Source: Shewanella insulae (GTDB lineage Bacteria > Pseudomonadota > Gammaproteobacteria > Enterobacterales > Shewanellaceae). From it: a stretch of DNA of 64,000 nucleotides. The stretch covers positions 62,001 to 126,000 of the forward strand of contig NZ_WRPA01000008.1 in the NCBI RefSeq assembly GCF_009831655.1. The letters run 5' to 3'. The number at the start of each line of letters is the position of its first letter. Position 1 is the first letter of the stretch. Positions 25,038-34,861 of this stretch are shown piece after piece. The notes under the pieces are model-generated. The model saw only the letters and a program-made list of their open reading frames with translations, did no database searches and was not told the origin of the DNA. A program made the position numbers and the translations under genes.

Positions 25038-27827
25038 CTAATAGTTAAATTTGGCGGCTCGTTGTTTAAAGCTCCTCAGATCTGTGATCATATTGTCTGA
25101 GGCCAGTTGCTCCTGATTTCTATGTTGTTCCCCCGTGGTAAAGAGGATCAGGCGATCGCCGTGTTTGGTGCGCATCTTCTGCATCATGAATTTAATCAAA
25201 TCCGAGCGGGTGAGTTCACCAATTTGCTCGACGACCAGTTCTCGCTGGTTAAAGTCGTAGTCTTTGTTTCCTATGCTGGACCAATATCTTTGTCCCCGAG
25301 TCTTGAGGTTAGGGTCGTGCTCCATGATTTGGTTGATCAGCCCTTGTTTGGTGAGTTCCCATTGATCATTGGTGATCTGCATGACAGCGTAGTTAAAGTC
25401 GGCAATAAACTCGTCAATGGCCTCCAGTAGCTTTAGAGGCCCTGCTGTGGGGGATTGCACATAGAAGATCATGCCTGGGTAACGATTGAGTGGCAGATAT
25501 CCCGTGCCCACCATGTAACCCAGCTGACGCTTAGTTCTTAGCTCGTGGAAGAAGGTCGAAGACATGGTGTGGTTTAACAGGCTGAATAGGGCCATCTTGA
25601 GTGGTGTCGCCTCAGCAGACTGATAGTAGACTATGATGCTGCTGTCTTGATGATTGACGCTAACCTCGCGCATCAGGGTGCCGACATTTTCAAGCTTTAT
25701 CAGCTCACGTTCCGATTCGCCGCTGGGAGAGGAAACCAGAGAGAGAATATGGTCGAGTCGCTTACCTAAGGCCTTCGCTTCCTCGGTCAGCCAATCGCCA
25801 TAGACCAGCCCCTCGAGGTGGATCTTCTCATAAAAAGCGCGTACGTGGTTGTGAAGGTCGTCCAGGGTGATATCTTCAAGCTCCTCGGCCATGCGTTGAG
25901 GCTCGAAACTACGTTTCTGCAGCGTCACCGTCAGGCTGGTGAATAGCTGTGAGATAGGTTTTGCCCGGCTCTGATTAAACCAGTTACGCAAGATCTGCTT
26001 CTTAATCTGCTTAAATCTGTCCTGGGTAAAGTTACGTTCTCTGGCTTTGTTGATCAGCAGCGACAGCAACGCCTCTTGCTTCCCTGTCAATCCCGTTAGG
26101 TGCAGGGTGATGCCCCCTTGATGAGGGTAGATGTTGTAGCTGAGCCCGGCGACTTCTGCTGGATAGGTACATTCGGTCAGGTAGTCGAGCAGCATCTCCA
26201 CATAGAGACGGGTGAGCGCCGCATGTTTTGGGGTGGCGGCCGCCTGATGTGAATCCAGGGACAGGTACATATGTCCCTTTGGCACGTTAAATTCATCATC
26301 TTTCTTATGCCAGATGCGATAGCCGGTTTCCTGGCAGACAACGACAGGTACCGGATGGTCACTCTTAACATCTCTGGCTATCGAATCCTCGATAATAAAG
26401 GGGTTGGGGTCCGGTAGTTTTAGTGCCTCTCTGACATCAGGGTCACGCCACGGATGAAGCCGTTGTTTATCTATGGGCTTCACCTGATAGGGCGAGTGAT
26501 ACCAGGCTGCCTGTTTTTCCGTGTCTAAGTCTGGCGAGATCAACTGGATACGTAAATTATCCGGGCTCATTAACTCCAGTAATTCGATGACCTGTGTTAC
26601 GTCCAAACCATCCATGCGGTAGTCGCCATAGATGAGATCAGATACCTCGTAGTGGTGCATATTGATGCTGAGATGACTAGCCAGATCCAGCGGTTTGATC
26701 TGTTCCTGATATTTAAAGGCAAGTTTGAGCAGGTTGGCTCGCTCTTGATATCGCCAGGCCTGCATCCCCTGGGTCTTGATCAGTTCCAAGTATTCGAAGC
26801 TTGCCTGAATCACGTCGTCGAGTTGTAGCAGGCCTTTCTCGGTGAGCTGAATGCTGATGTTATAGTCTTTAAAGTTATAGCCATTAACCCCGCCACCGGC
26901 CGAGAGGTTGATGGCCAGCCCTTGCTCCTTGAGGTGACTCAGCAGGCTACCCTTGCCCTCATAACCCAGTAGATGACTGATAAAGGTCAGCGGCTTACGC
27001 TTATAGAAGCGGTCGATGGCGGGTAGGGGAAAAGTGATCGCCACACGGCGCTGCTCTTTTAGCGGCACTATGTTGATCTGCTGGCCAAGCTGAGCTGCTT
27101 CATAGATGGCCACATTTGGGTATTGCTTTGCCAGCTTGCGGTTTTCAATCGGTGAAAAATAGCTCTTGGCCAGCGCCGAGAGTTCATCTAGAGGCAAGGG
27201 TGCCACCAGACACAGGGTCATCAGGTTGGCACTGTAATGACTCTGATAAAAATCCAGCAGCTCTTGCCTGAGCGTTTTCTCATCGCCGTCCAAGGTCTTG
27301 AGGTTACCCACAGAGAATTTCGAAAAGGGATGAGCCGGGTTAACCGTTTCCTTTTGAACCTGATAGGTGCGACGAATATCATCTTTGAGCTTGAGACTAA
27401 ATTCGGATTCTATGGCATGGCGTTCTCTGTCGACTAATTCAAGATCGAAGCAGGGGGCGATAAAAAACTGGCTGAAGCGATCCAGAGACTCTTCGAACAC
27501 TTCGGCGTCGATGGAAAAGAAGAAGTTTGTCTGCTCTGTACCTGTCCAGGCGTTGTTGCTGCCGCCATGTTGATTGATAAAGGCGTGATATTCGCCTGAA
27601 TTGGGATATTTTTCGGTTCCCAGAAACAACATGTGTTCGAGAAAGTGTGCCATGCCTGGGCGTGAAGCGGGATCATCAAAATGGCCGACGTTGACCACCA
27701 TGGAGGCGGCGGCCTGTTGCGCCTGGTGATCTTCCACTAGTAATATACGCAGACCGTTGTCCAGCTGCAGGTATTGATACTGGCGATGATCATTGGGACT
27801 CTTAGTGATCGGCATAGATGTTTGCAA
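25038..27827 (-). CDS. M16 family zinc metalloprotease (insulinase/protease III-like)
   Basis: This 929-residue peptidase has the inverted zinc motif HFLEH (His61, Glu64, His65) and a downstream glutamate in RHAIESEFSLKLKDD. Four M16 half-domains follow, including the ELRTKRQLGYMVGTGYLPL segment of the C-terminal half. The length and single-chain layout match insulysin/pitrilysin-type enzymes, which degrade peptides in a closed chamber. There is no clear signal peptide (start MQTSMPITKSPNDHR), unlike periplasmic pitrilysin, so a cytoplasmic location is likely. MPITKSP may be the true start. It stands as a single gene divergent from sixA. Confidence 0.9.
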   Translation of the reverse strand: MQTSMPITKSPNDHRQYQYLQLDNGLRILLVEDHQAQQAAASMVVNVGHFDDPASRPGMAHFLEHMLFLGTEKYPNSGEYHAFINQHGGSNNAWTGTEQTNFFFSIDAEVFEESLDRFSQFFIAPCFDLELVDRERHAIESEFSLKLKDDIRRTYQVQKETVNPAHPFSKFSVGNLKTLDGDEKTLRQELLDFYQSHYSANLMTLCLVAPLPLDELSALAKSYFSPIENRKLAKQYPNVAIYEAAQLGQQINIVPLKEQRRVAITFPLPAIDRFYKRKPLTFISHLLGYEGKGSLLSHLKEQGLAINLSAGGGVNGYNFKDYNISIQLTEKGLLQLDDVIQASFEYLELIKTQGMQAWRYQERANLLKLAFKYQEQIKPLDLASHLSINMHHYEVSDLIYGDYRMDGLDVTQVIELLELMSPDNLRIQLISPDLDTEKQAAWYHSPYQVKPIDKQRLHPWRDPDVREALKLPDPNPFIIEDSIARDVKSDHPVPVVVCQETGYRIWHKKDDEFNVPKGHMYLSLDSHQAAATPKHAALTRLYVEMLLDYLTECTYPAEVAGLSYNIYPHQGGITLHLTGLTGKQEALLSLLINKARERNFTQDRFKQIKKQILRNWFNQSRAKPISQLFTSLTVTLQKRSFEPQRMAEELEDITLDDLHNHVRAFYEKIHLEGLVYGDWLTEEAKALGKRLDHILSLVSSPSGESERELIKLENVGTLMREVSVNHQDSSIIVYYQSAEATPLKMALFSLLNHTMSSTFFHELRTKRQLGYMVGTGYLPLNRYPGMIFYVQSPTAGPLKLLEAIDEFIADFNYAVMQITNDQWELTKQGLINQIMEHDPNLKTRGQRYWSSIGNKDYDFNQRELVVEQIGELTRSDLIKFMMQKMRTKHGDRLILFTTGEQHRNQEQLASDNMITDLRSFKQRAAKFNY

Positions 27828-28038
27828 TGGTTGGCTCCATCCTTATGCTAGACAAACGTATGATATTCATTGAAGTTTAGACGACTAAAGCGGTAAGCCT
27901 ACATATTGAGCCTCAAAAAAGACTTTGGCAAATATCTTATCCATTATTCGACTAATTAATAACAGAGTTAAGTTTTGTTGCGCTGCACTTTAACGCTACA
28001 ATTCATAGTAGAACAAGAATAATCATAGCGAGAGTAGT

Positions 28039-28509
28039 ATGAAGCTATATTTGATGCGACATGGCGAGGCGGGTTATCACGCCCACTCAGATCGAGAACG
28101 AGTATTAACTGAAATTGGCCGTTATCAAACTGAATTGATGAGTAATTGGTTGGCCCGTGACGTGACTGAGTTCGATCTCGTGTTGGTGAGTCCCTATCTG
28201 CGTGCGCAGCAAACATGGCAGGAAGTGAGCAAGCACTTCTCTGAACCGAGAAAGTGGCTGGTATTAGATGAGCTGACTCCATCGGCGGAGCCGACCCTGG
28301 CCGCCGATCTGACTCTGGCCTACGCCGAACAGTATAAGGCGGATAATGTGTTAGTGATTGCCCACATGCCGCTGCTGGGGTATATGGTAAGCGAGTTGGT
28401 GCCAGGTATTGAGCCGCCCTTGTTTGCCACCTCAGGCGTGACCTTGATAGATCGACATGGCGAGCGCGGCTCGATCAGCTGGCAGCACACGCCTCATACG
28501 GTGAGTTAG
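28039..28509 (+). CDS. sixA: Phosphohistidine phosphatase SixA
   Basis: This 156-residue phosphoglycerate-mutase-fold enzyme has the catalytic RHG motif at the very N-terminus (MKLYLMRHGEAG, His8), a conserved arginine in VSPYLRAQQTW and a second histidine in VIAHMPLLGYM. SixA removes phosphate from histidine phosphotransfer domains (such as ArcB) and from the nitrogen PTS protein NPr. The size and N-terminal position of the motif match E. coli SixA. A strong symmetrical terminator separates it from the convergent smrB. Confidence 0.92.
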   Translation: MKLYLMRHGEAGYHAHSDRERVLTEIGRYQTELMSNWLARDVTEFDLVLVSPYLRAQQTWQEVSKHFSEPRKWLVLDELTPSAEPTLAADLTLAYAEQYKADNVLVIAHMPLLGYMVSELVPGIEPPLFATSGVTLIDRHGERGSISWQHTPHTVS

Positions 28510-28511
28510 TG

Positions 28512-28553
28512 TTGATATAAAAAAGGACGCCGAGGCGTCCTTTTTTATATCAA
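28512..28553. terminator. Long bidirectional terminator between sixA and smrB
   Basis: A perfect inverted repeat of 20 bp per arm contains GGACGCC-GA-GGCGTCC with flanking A- and T-runs. It serves both convergent genes. Confidence 0.95.
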
Positions 28554-28565
28554 ATGCTGGGCGAC

Positions 28566-29093
28566 TCATTCCCAGGAGGGAAACTCGCCAACGTCCACTA
28601 AGACCAGTAGGGCGGCATCGCCGCCCCATTCCTTGGGCGCCTTGTGGAAGGCTTTGACTTGAGGGTGCTGGGCCAGCCACATGGGAATGTTTTGTTTTAA
28701 GATGCCGGTTCCATGACCGTGCATCACGCAGCAGCACTGGCTATGTTGTTTAACACAGGCCTGGATCAAGGCGGCAAGTTCTAGCTTAGCCTCGGTTTGG
28801 CGCATGCCGTGCAGATCCAGCAATAGATCCGGCTGATAGTCGCCGCGTCTGAGTCGTTTAAGTTCGTGGCTGTCGATATCTTCTCTCGCCCAACGCATGG
28901 CACCTTCCAGGGGAAGTAGCGGCTGATAGGTATCGGAAAAATAGCTGTCGGCGTGCAAATGAGTGGTGGCCATTTCCAGCTCTCGTTTTGGTTTTTGCGG
29001 CGCGGCGAAATGACGCTTATCCTGTTTAAGCGGCTTTATCCCTTTGGTTAACGCCGAAAAAAGCGCCAATTCATCATCATTTTCTTTATTCAT
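28566..29093 (-). CDS. smrB: Smr-domain endonuclease SmrB (YfcN)
   Basis: This 175-residue protein has the SmrB N-terminal segment (DDELALFSALTKGIKPLKQD) and a C-terminal Smr domain with LLDLHGMRQTEAKLEL, CCVMHGHGTGILKQ and LAQHPQVKAFHKAP. SmrB cleaves mRNA between collided ribosomes, acting in ribosome rescue. The DLHG and HGxG motifs needed for the family are intact. It is divergent from prmB with 79 bp between, as in E. coli (yfcN/prmB). Confidence 0.92.
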   Translation of the reverse strand: MNKENDDELALFSALTKGIKPLKQDKRHFAAPQKPKRELEMATTHLHADSYFSDTYQPLLPLEGAMRWAREDIDSHELKRLRRGDYQPDLLLDLHGMRQTEAKLELAALIQACVKQHSQCCCVMHGHGTGILKQNIPMWLAQHPQVKAFHKAPKEWGGDAALLVLVDVGEFPSWE

Positions 29094-29172
29094 GGCGCTA
29101 TTTTATTGAATCCGATGCCATATGAATAGAGTTCAGTTACAATGAGGCGGAACTATCTAGCGGGAGCCAGTT

Positions 29173-30117
29173 TTGGACAAGATTTTTGTTGATGAAGCCG
29201 TGACGGAATTACGTACAATCGGCGATATGTTACGTTGGGCGGTGAGCCGCTTCAACGACGCCAATATCTACTATGGTCATGGTACCGATAACGCTTGGGA
29301 TGAAGCCATCGCTCTCGTATTCCATGCGCTGCACCTGCCTGAAGAGATTGGTCAGCAGGTGATCCATAGCAATCTTACCAGCAGCGAAAAGCATAAGATT
29401 GTCGAACTCATCATTCGCCGGGTACGTGAGCGTCTGCCTGTGCCTTATTTGACCAATCGCGCCTTCTTTGCCGGCCTCGAGTTTTATGTGGACGAGAGAG
29501 TATTGGTGCCGCGCTCACCCATCGCCGAGATGATCGCTAATCGTTTCAGCCCCTGGCTCTATAACAAGCCGGTGAACCGTATCTTAGATCTCTGTACCGG
29601 TAGTGCCTGTATCGCCATCGCCTGTGCCTATGAATTTGAAGATGCAGAGGTAGATGCTATCGATATCAGCAGTGACGCGCTGGAAGTGGCGCAGATCAAT
29701 ATCGAATCATTAGGTGTGATGGACAGGGTATTCCCTATCCAGTCAGACATGTTTGCCGGTATTCCTAAGGGGCCTCAATATGATCTGATCGTCTCGAACC
29801 CACCCTATGTGGACGCGGAAGATATTGGTGACATGCCTGACGAGTACCATCACGAGCCAGAGTTAGGCTTAGCTTCCGGGCGTGATGGCCTTGATCTGAC
29901 CAAACGTATCCTTGCCAACGCGGCCGACTACCTAACCGAAGATGGACTGTTGGTAGTGGAGGTGGGTAACTCTATGGTGCACCTTATCGAGCAGTTCCCT
30001 GAGGTGCCTTTTACCTGGGTTAACTTCGAGCATGGCGGAGACGGCGTGTTTGTGTTGACGCGCGATCAGCTAGTTGAAAATGAATCACTTTTCGCCATCT
30101 ACAAAGATAGTGAATAA
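29173..30117 (+). CDS. prmB: Ribosomal protein L3 N5-glutamine methyltransferase PrmB
   Basis: This 314-residue SAM-dependent methyltransferase has motif I in [16 protein letters not shown], an acidic loop in [14 protein letters not shown] and the glutamine-methylase signature NPPY at residues 209-212 ([10 protein letters not shown]). It methylates a glutamine of ribosomal protein L3. I take the TTG at 29173 as the start because GGGAG lies just upstream and the family begins at this point. It is followed by aroC, the same order as in E. coli. Confidence 0.93.
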   Translation: MDKIFVDEAVTELRTIGDMLRWAVSRFNDANIYYGHGTDNAWDEAIALVFHALHLPEEIGQQVIHSNLTSSEKHKIVELIIRRVRERLPVPYLTNRAFFAGLEFYVDERVLVPRSPIAEMIANRFSPWLYNKPVNRILDLCTGSACIAIACAYEFEDAEVDAIDISSDALEVAQINIESLGVMDRVFPIQSDMFAGIPKGPQYDLIVSNPPYVDAEDIGDMPDEYHHEPELGLASGRDGLDLTKRILANAADYLTEDGLLVVEVGNSMVHLIEQFPEVPFTWVNFEHGGDGVFVLTRDQLVENESLFAIYKDSE

Positions 30118-30224
30118 TGGTGAGCTCGGCTTAGTCGCATATGACTGAGCCGATTTAGGAATATAGCCAGTGGCAACTTTTGGCTATGGTGAGGCAAATA
30201 ATCAAGTAGAGGTGAAGTAAGCGA

Positions 30225-31319
30225 ATGTCGGGTAATAGTATCGGTCAAAATTTTGTGGTGACGACTTTTGGTGAGAGCCATGGTAAGGCACTGGGCTGTA
30301 TTATCGATGGCTGCCCTCCGGGTCTGGCGATTGATGAAGCCGATATGCAGCATGACCTCGACAGGCGCCGTCCGGGCACCTCGCGTTATACCACTGCCAG
30401 GCGCGAGCCGGATCAGGTGAAGATCCTCTCAGGTGTATTTGAGGGGCAAACCACAGGCACCTCTATCGGCTTAGTGATCGAAAATACCGATCAGCGTAGC
30501 CAGGATTATTCTAACATCAAAGACCAGTTCCGTCCGGGCCACGCCGACTATACCTACCAGCAAAAATATGGCCTGCGAGACTATCGCGGTGGCGGGCGCT
30601 CATCGGCGCGGGAAACCGCGATGCGCGTAGCGGCTGGTGCGGTCGCCAAGAAGTATCTTAAGCAGGTGCATGGCATAGAGATCAAGGGGTACCTGTCACA
30701 GCTTGGGCCTATCTGCGCCGAGGCCCTGGACTTTGAACAGGTCGAGCAGAATGCTTTCTTCTTTCCCGATGCCGCCAAGCTCGATCTGCTTGACGAGTAT
30801 ATGCGTGAGCTGAAAAAGAGTGGCGACTCCATTGGGGCTAAGGTGTCTGTGGTGGCGACCAATGTTCCAGTGGGACTGGGTGAGCCTGTATTTGACCGAC
30901 TCGATGCCGATATCGCCCACGCCTTGATGGGGATCAATGCCGTTAAAGGAGTAGAGATCGGCGACGGCTTTGCCGTGGTAAACCAGAAGGGCTCAGAACA
31001 CAGAGACCTGATGTCGCCCGAGGGGTTCGCCTCGAACCATGCGGGCGGTATTCTCGGTGGGATCTCATCGGGTCAGCCTATCGCCGCGCATATCGCCATG
31101 AAACCGACTTCCAGCATCAGCGTGCCGGGAGAGAGTATGACGGTGCAGGGTGAGAGCGCCGAGGTGGTCACTAAGGGACGTCACGACCCCTGTGTGGGCA
31201 TTCGTGCCGTACCGATCGCCGAGGCCATGTTGGCCATCGTCCTGATGGATCATCTGCTCAGACATAGGGCGCAAAACATGAATGTCGAGAGTATTACTCC
31301 CGTAATTGGAATGAAATAA
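30225..31319 (+). CDS. aroC: Chorismate synthase
   Basis: This 364-residue enzyme has the three chorismate synthase signatures: [18 protein letters not shown], the [20 protein letters not shown] region, and [13 protein letters not shown] with [17 protein letters not shown] near the end. It forms chorismate from 5-enolpyruvylshikimate-3-phosphate using reduced FMN, the last step of the shikimate pathway, in the cytoplasm. Its ribosome binding site is GAGGTGAA. It lies about 107 bp after prmB. Confidence 0.97.
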   Translation: MSGNSIGQNFVVTTFGESHGKALGCIIDGCPPGLAIDEADMQHDLDRRRPGTSRYTTARREPDQVKILSGVFEGQTTGTSIGLVIENTDQRSQDYSNIKDQFRPGHADYTYQQKYGLRDYRGGGRSSARETAMRVAAGAVAKKYLKQVHGIEIKGYLSQLGPICAEALDFEQVEQNAFFFPDAAKLDLLDEYMRELKKSGDSIGAKVSVVATNVPVGLGEPVFDRLDADIAHALMGINAVKGVEIGDGFAVVNQKGSEHRDLMSPEGFASNHAGGILGGISSGQPIAAHIAMKPTSSISVPGESMTVQGESAEVVTKGRHDPCVGIRAVPIAEAMLAIVLMDHLLRHRAQNMNVESITPVIGMK

Positions 31320-31341
31320 GGCGCAGCGAAGGCGAGATCAG

Positions 31342-31368
31342 AGGGCACAGGAATGTGCCTTCTTTTAT
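31342..31368 (+). terminator. Terminator after aroC
   Basis: AGGGCACA-GGAA-TGTGCCTT (one G-U pair) is followed by TCTTTTAT, 23 bp beyond the aroC stop. The T-tract is imperfect. Confidence 0.6.
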
Positions 31369-31530
31369 GGAATCCAATGATGCTAAGGGCTTCAGCTAAC
31401 ATAAGAGCTACTTTGATAAGAGTCGCTATGAGAAGTGGCCATAAGACGCCATAAAAAGAAACTATTAAAAGAAGTCGCTCAGAGTCATCTCGAGAGCAGA
31501 TAATAACCCTGCTAGGAATAGCCCTACACA

Positions 31531-32739
31531 ATGTCGTCCAACGCTCAGTCACCCAATAGTATTCTGCCCAACGGCATGTCGCCGCCTGATCCACAACATC
31601 AACTACATTGGATTAGCGCCTGTTACTTTTTCTTCTTCGCGATCCTCGGGGTGCTGGTGCCTTACCTGGGAGTTTTCTTCGAGAATCGGGGATTCGATGC
31701 CCAGCAGATAGGCTTTCTGCTCGCCATCTTGATGGCGACGCGCATCATAGCGCCCAATATCTGGGCCATGGTGGCCGATAAGACGGGCATGCGTGGCCAG
31801 CTGGTGAAGATGGGGGCGGCTTGTTCGGCGGTTACCTTCATGACCTTCTTCTATCATGGCGGCTTTCTCTATCTGGCCGTCAGTCTTAGTATCTATACCT
31901 TCTTCTGGAATGCGATCTTGGCCCAGCTTGAGGTGATCACGCTAGAGACGCTGGGGGAGAATACCGGGGGCTATGGTAAGATCCGTAGCTTCGGTAGCCT
32001 GGGCTATCTGGTGTTCGTGGTTAGTGTAGGCTTTGCCATTAGCCAGTTTGGCACAGAGATCTTGCCCTTTGTCGGTCTCGCCTTGTTCCTGGGTTTGCTC
32101 GGCTGCTCCCTGTCTCTACCAAGTGCCCGGGTGAAGGTCGATAAGAGCCAGGCGCCCACGCCCCTTAAGTTAGATGCGGGTATCATCTGGTTCTTACTAT
32201 CGGCCATGTTATTACAGATGAGCGCCGGGCCTTTCTATGGTTTTTTCGTGCTGTATCTGAAACAGGTGGGTTATAGCGAGTCCACTGCCGGCATCTATGT
32301 CGCCCTTGGGGTGCTGGCGGAAATCGTCATGTTCATGTTTGCGCCGAGATTATTGGGTCGGTATGGGGTCAGCGCCTTGTTGGTGATCTCTATCGGCTTC
32401 ACGGCAGTGCGATGGCTACTGATGGCCTTTTGCGCCAGCAGCGTGATCTGGCTCGGGGTCAGTCAGCTGCTGCATGCCTTCACCTTTGGTCTGGTGCATG
32501 CGGCCTCGATTCAGTTCGTGCATCAAAGATTCGACGTGCGCCACCGTAGCAAGGGGCAGGCGCTCTATGCCAGCCTGAGTTTTGGTGTCGGTGGCGCGCT
32601 CGGCACCTGGCTGTGCGGCTTCATTTGGGGCGATGGCTCCCAGGCCTGGCTGAGCTGGTTGGTGGCCGCCGTTTGCGCGCTGCTGTCCATGCTTGCGGTA
32701 CTGTTGATACCCAAGGCGCGCGAACGAGTAAAACAATAA
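31531..32739 (+). CDS. MFS transporter (HcaT/LacY-like)
   Basis: This 402-residue inner-membrane protein has about 12 hydrophobic helices. It starts HWISACYFFFFAILGVLVPY, with ENRGFDAQQIGFLLAILMAT and the loop segment NIWAMVADKTGMR, and it has the second-half LGRYGVSALLVISIGFTAVR. This is the MFS_1-like group that includes the 3-phenylpropionate transporter HcaT. Substrate is unknown. About 30 poorly conserved residues precede the first helix; the ATG at 31582 (MSPPDPQ) is another possible start. It is followed 20 bp later by the ATP-NAD kinase-like gene. Confidence 0.85.
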   Translation: MSSNAQSPNSILPNGMSPPDPQHQLHWISACYFFFFAILGVLVPYLGVFFENRGFDAQQIGFLLAILMATRIIAPNIWAMVADKTGMRGQLVKMGAACSAVTFMTFFYHGGFLYLAVSLSIYTFFWNAILAQLEVITLETLGENTGGYGKIRSFGSLGYLVFVVSVGFAISQFGTEILPFVGLALFLGLLGCSLSLPSARVKVDKSQAPTPLKLDAGIIWFLLSAMLLQMSAGPFYGFFVLYLKQVGYSESTAGIYVALGVLAEIVMFMFAPRLLGRYGVSALLVISIGFTAVRWLLMAFCASSVIWLGVSQLLHAFTFGLVHAASIQFVHQRFDVRHRSKGQALYASLSFGVGGALGTWLCGFIWGDGSQAWLSWLVAAVCALLSMLAVLLIPKARERVKQ

Positions 32740-32759
32740 GAGATGATAAGGAAATATCC

Positions 32760-33911
32760 ATGAAACAGACATTTCGCCTCGGCGTGATCATCAATCCTCT
32801 GGCAGGGCTTGGGGGGAGTGTAGCACTCAAGGGAAGCGATGGCGTGGCAGATGAGGCGATAGCCCGCGGCGCAGAGCCTAAGGCCCACCTGAGAATGGCC
32901 CAGGCGCTGGAAGTGATCACCCCTTATCTGGATAAGATCACTGTCGTTACCGCCTCTGGTGCCATGGGCGCCGATTTAGCCGCGCAGATGGGATTTAACC
33001 ATCAGGTCGTCTATCAGGCGGGTGATACCACCGCGGCCAGCGATACCCAAGCCGCCGCCGAAGCGCTGCAGGCTGCGGGCGTGGACCTCTTGCTGTTTGC
33101 GGGAGGTGACGGCACGGCGCGGGATCTGTTTGAGGTGATCGATGAGGCTCAGCCCGTGCTGGGCGTACCGGCCGGGGTGAAGATTCACTCGGGTGTCTAT
33201 GGCATTACGCCGCACGCCTCGGGTATGGTGGTCAAGCTGCTGCTCGAGGGAGCATTGGTGAGCCTGATGTCGGCCGATGTGATGGATATCGACGAGGTGG
33301 CCTTCAGGCAAGGTATGGTAAGGGCACGCCGATTCGGCGAGATGCAGGTGCCCGCCGAGCCACGCTATATTCAGGCGGTTAAGATGGGCGGCAAAGAGGT
33401 CGATGAGTTGGTGCTGGCGGATATCGCCGCCGAGGCGATCGAGCAGATAGACGATGGGCTCGCCATCATGGGCTCGGGTAGCACGGTCGCCGCCGTGATG
33501 GAGGAACTTGGGCTGGATAACACTCTGCTGGGAGTGGACTTGATTGAAGAGGGGGAGCTACTTGCCTGCGACCTTAGCGCTCAGTCACTGCTCGAGGCGA
33601 CAGCTAATCGAGAGTGTAAGTTAGTGATCACCCTCATCGGCGGGCAAGGGCATATCCTGGGGCGGGGCAATCAGCAGTTGTCCCCGGCACTCATTCGTCA
33701 GGTCGGCAAAGAGAATATTATCATTCTGGCGACAAAAACTAAGTTAAAAGCACTTGAAGGTCGGCCCTTAATTGTGGATAGTGGCGACCCAGAGTTAGAC
33801 AGCGAATTATGTGGTTATTATAAAGTCGTGACCGGCTACCACGATTATGTGATGTATCAGGTGGCAAATCCTGACTTAATTAGCCCAGATTCAACCGGGC
33901 TGCCTGAGTAG
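32760..33911 (+). CDS. ATP-NAD kinase family protein
   Basis: The product is 383 residues. The N-terminal domain has a nucleotide-binding start (FRLGVIINPLAGLGGSVALK) and the family motif GGDGT (LLFAGGDGTARDLFEVID); the C-terminal part has IMGSGSTVAAVMEELGLDNT and LIGGQGHILGRGNQQLS. It belongs to the NAD kinase/diacylglycerol kinase fold group (COG3199) but is distinct from the housekeeping NAD kinase, and its substrate is not known. I chose the ATG at 32760, preceded by AAGGAAAT, over upstream frames that overlap the MFS gene. It is co-directional with the following yfcL and TrmH-type genes. Confidence 0.85.
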   Translation: MKQTFRLGVIINPLAGLGGSVALKGSDGVADEAIARGAEPKAHLRMAQALEVITPYLDKITVVTASGAMGADLAAQMGFNHQVVYQAGDTTAASDTQAAAEALQAAGVDLLLFAGGDGTARDLFEVIDEAQPVLGVPAGVKIHSGVYGITPHASGMVVKLLLEGALVSLMSADVMDIDEVAFRQGMVRARRFGEMQVPAEPRYIQAVKMGGKEVDELVLADIAAEAIEQIDDGLAIMGSGSTVAAVMEELGLDNTLLGVDLIEEGELLACDLSAQSLLEATANRECKLVITLIGGQGHILGRGNQQLSPALIRQVGKENIIILATKTKLKALEGRPLIVDSGDPELDSELCGYYKVVTGYHDYVMYQVANPDLISPDSTGLPE

Positions 33912-33933
33912 CAAGATGACAATTGGAGAGACG

Positions 33934-34215
33934 ATGTTAGAGCAGTATGAGCAAGCATTAGACGAGTGGATCGCCACTAAGGTCGCCGATGGCGACGATG
34001 ATCAACTCTTTGCCAGTGGTTACCTACAGGGCCATGTGGCCGTGGTTTTGTCTGAGCTAGAGTTAGAAACGCTCCAAGACAGCGAGGCGCTGGAGGCTAA
34101 GATGCAGGCTTGTCTGGAGACGGCCAAGTCTGAGCTCGAACCTGCCGATCTTGCTCTGGTCGTCGATGCCTGGAGTGAGCTGCGCGAGAAGATGGCTCAG
34201 GTAGCCAATGCCTAG
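33934..34215 (+). CDS. yfcL: YfcL family protein
   Basis: This 93-residue acidic, helical protein (MLEQYEQALDEWIATKVADG, then DDQLFASGYLQGHVAVVLSE) matches the YfcL family of unknown function. In E. coli yfcL also lies next to mnmC and fabB. I chose ATG 33934 because GGAGAG lies 3 bp upstream and the family begins there; an in-frame ATG at 33916 is less likely. It ends 2 bp before the next gene. Confidence 0.85.
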   Translation: MLEQYEQALDEWIATKVADGDDDQLFASGYLQGHVAVVLSELELETLQDSEALEAKMQACLETAKSELEPADLALVVDAWSELREKMAQVANA

Positions 34216-34217
34216 TC

Positions 34218-34742
34218 ATGGCTAACACAAGCAAGGTGATCATCGGGCTGCAAAATCCCAAGAGCCCGACCAACGTGGGCGGCGTGATGCGCGCCGCAGG
34301 TTGTTATCGCGCCGATGAGGTACGCTACACGGGTAAACGTTATGCGCTGGCCGCCAAGCACAGGGGCGAGCAGTACAATACCGACACTAAGCGGGTGAGC
34401 CAGCATATTCCCCTCAATGGCGTAGAGTCGCTGCTTGACTCTCTCGATGACGATATCAAGGTGATCTGTGTCGATCTGGTGGAGGGCGCCACGCCGCTGC
34501 CGGCCTATAGCCATCCCAAGAAGGCCATCTATCTCTTCGGCCCAGAAGATGGCACCCTAGATCAGGGGCTTATCGATCGCGCCGATGAGGTGGTCTATGT
34601 CCCGACCGTGGGTTGCATGAATCTGGCCTCCTCGGTCAATGTGCTGCTCTACGACAGACTGGCGAAGGGGGAACACCTCGCAGGCGATGAGCTCATTCGA
34701 TCCAGCCGTGACACCAACAACCGCGTCAAGGTCAAAGCCTAA
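34218..34742 (+). CDS. SpoU/TrmH-family RNA methyltransferase
   Basis: This 174-residue SPOUT methyltransferase has motif 1 QNPKSPTNVGGVMRAAGCYR, motif 2 YLFGPEDGTLDQGLIDRAD and motif 3 VPTVGCMNLASSVNVLLYDR, which form the knotted SAM-binding site. It would 2'-O-methylate a ribose in tRNA or rRNA; the target is not identifiable from sequence alone. It starts 2 bp after yfcL, in the same operon, and is convergent with mnmC. Confidence 0.88.
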   Translation: MANTSKVIIGLQNPKSPTNVGGVMRAAGCYRADEVRYTGKRYALAAKHRGEQYNTDTKRVSQHIPLNGVESLLDSLDDDIKVICVDLVEGATPLPAYSHPKKAIYLFGPEDGTLDQGLIDRADEVVYVPTVGCMNLASSVNVLLYDRLAKGEHLAGDELIRSSRDTNNRVKVKA

Positions 34743-34861
34743 CTCGTCTGATTGATCACTTGGGCTAAATGACTAGCCCTCGGCACTCATTCCCTACGCT
34801 AATCTTCTCGAGCTAATGTATTCAAAATAGTCTATTAAAATTAGCCTCTTCAATTAAGCTT

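Noticed and set aside
24851..25048. Small plus-strand frame ending near the M16 gene stop
   Set aside because: The apparent ribosome binding site is too close to the inner ATG, the sequence overlaps the 3' end of the protease gene, and composition is not convincing.
32613..32759. N-terminal extension of the ATP-NAD kinase-like gene
   Set aside because: It overlaps the end of the MFS gene in another frame; the ATG at 32760 has a ribosome binding site and begins the conserved domain.
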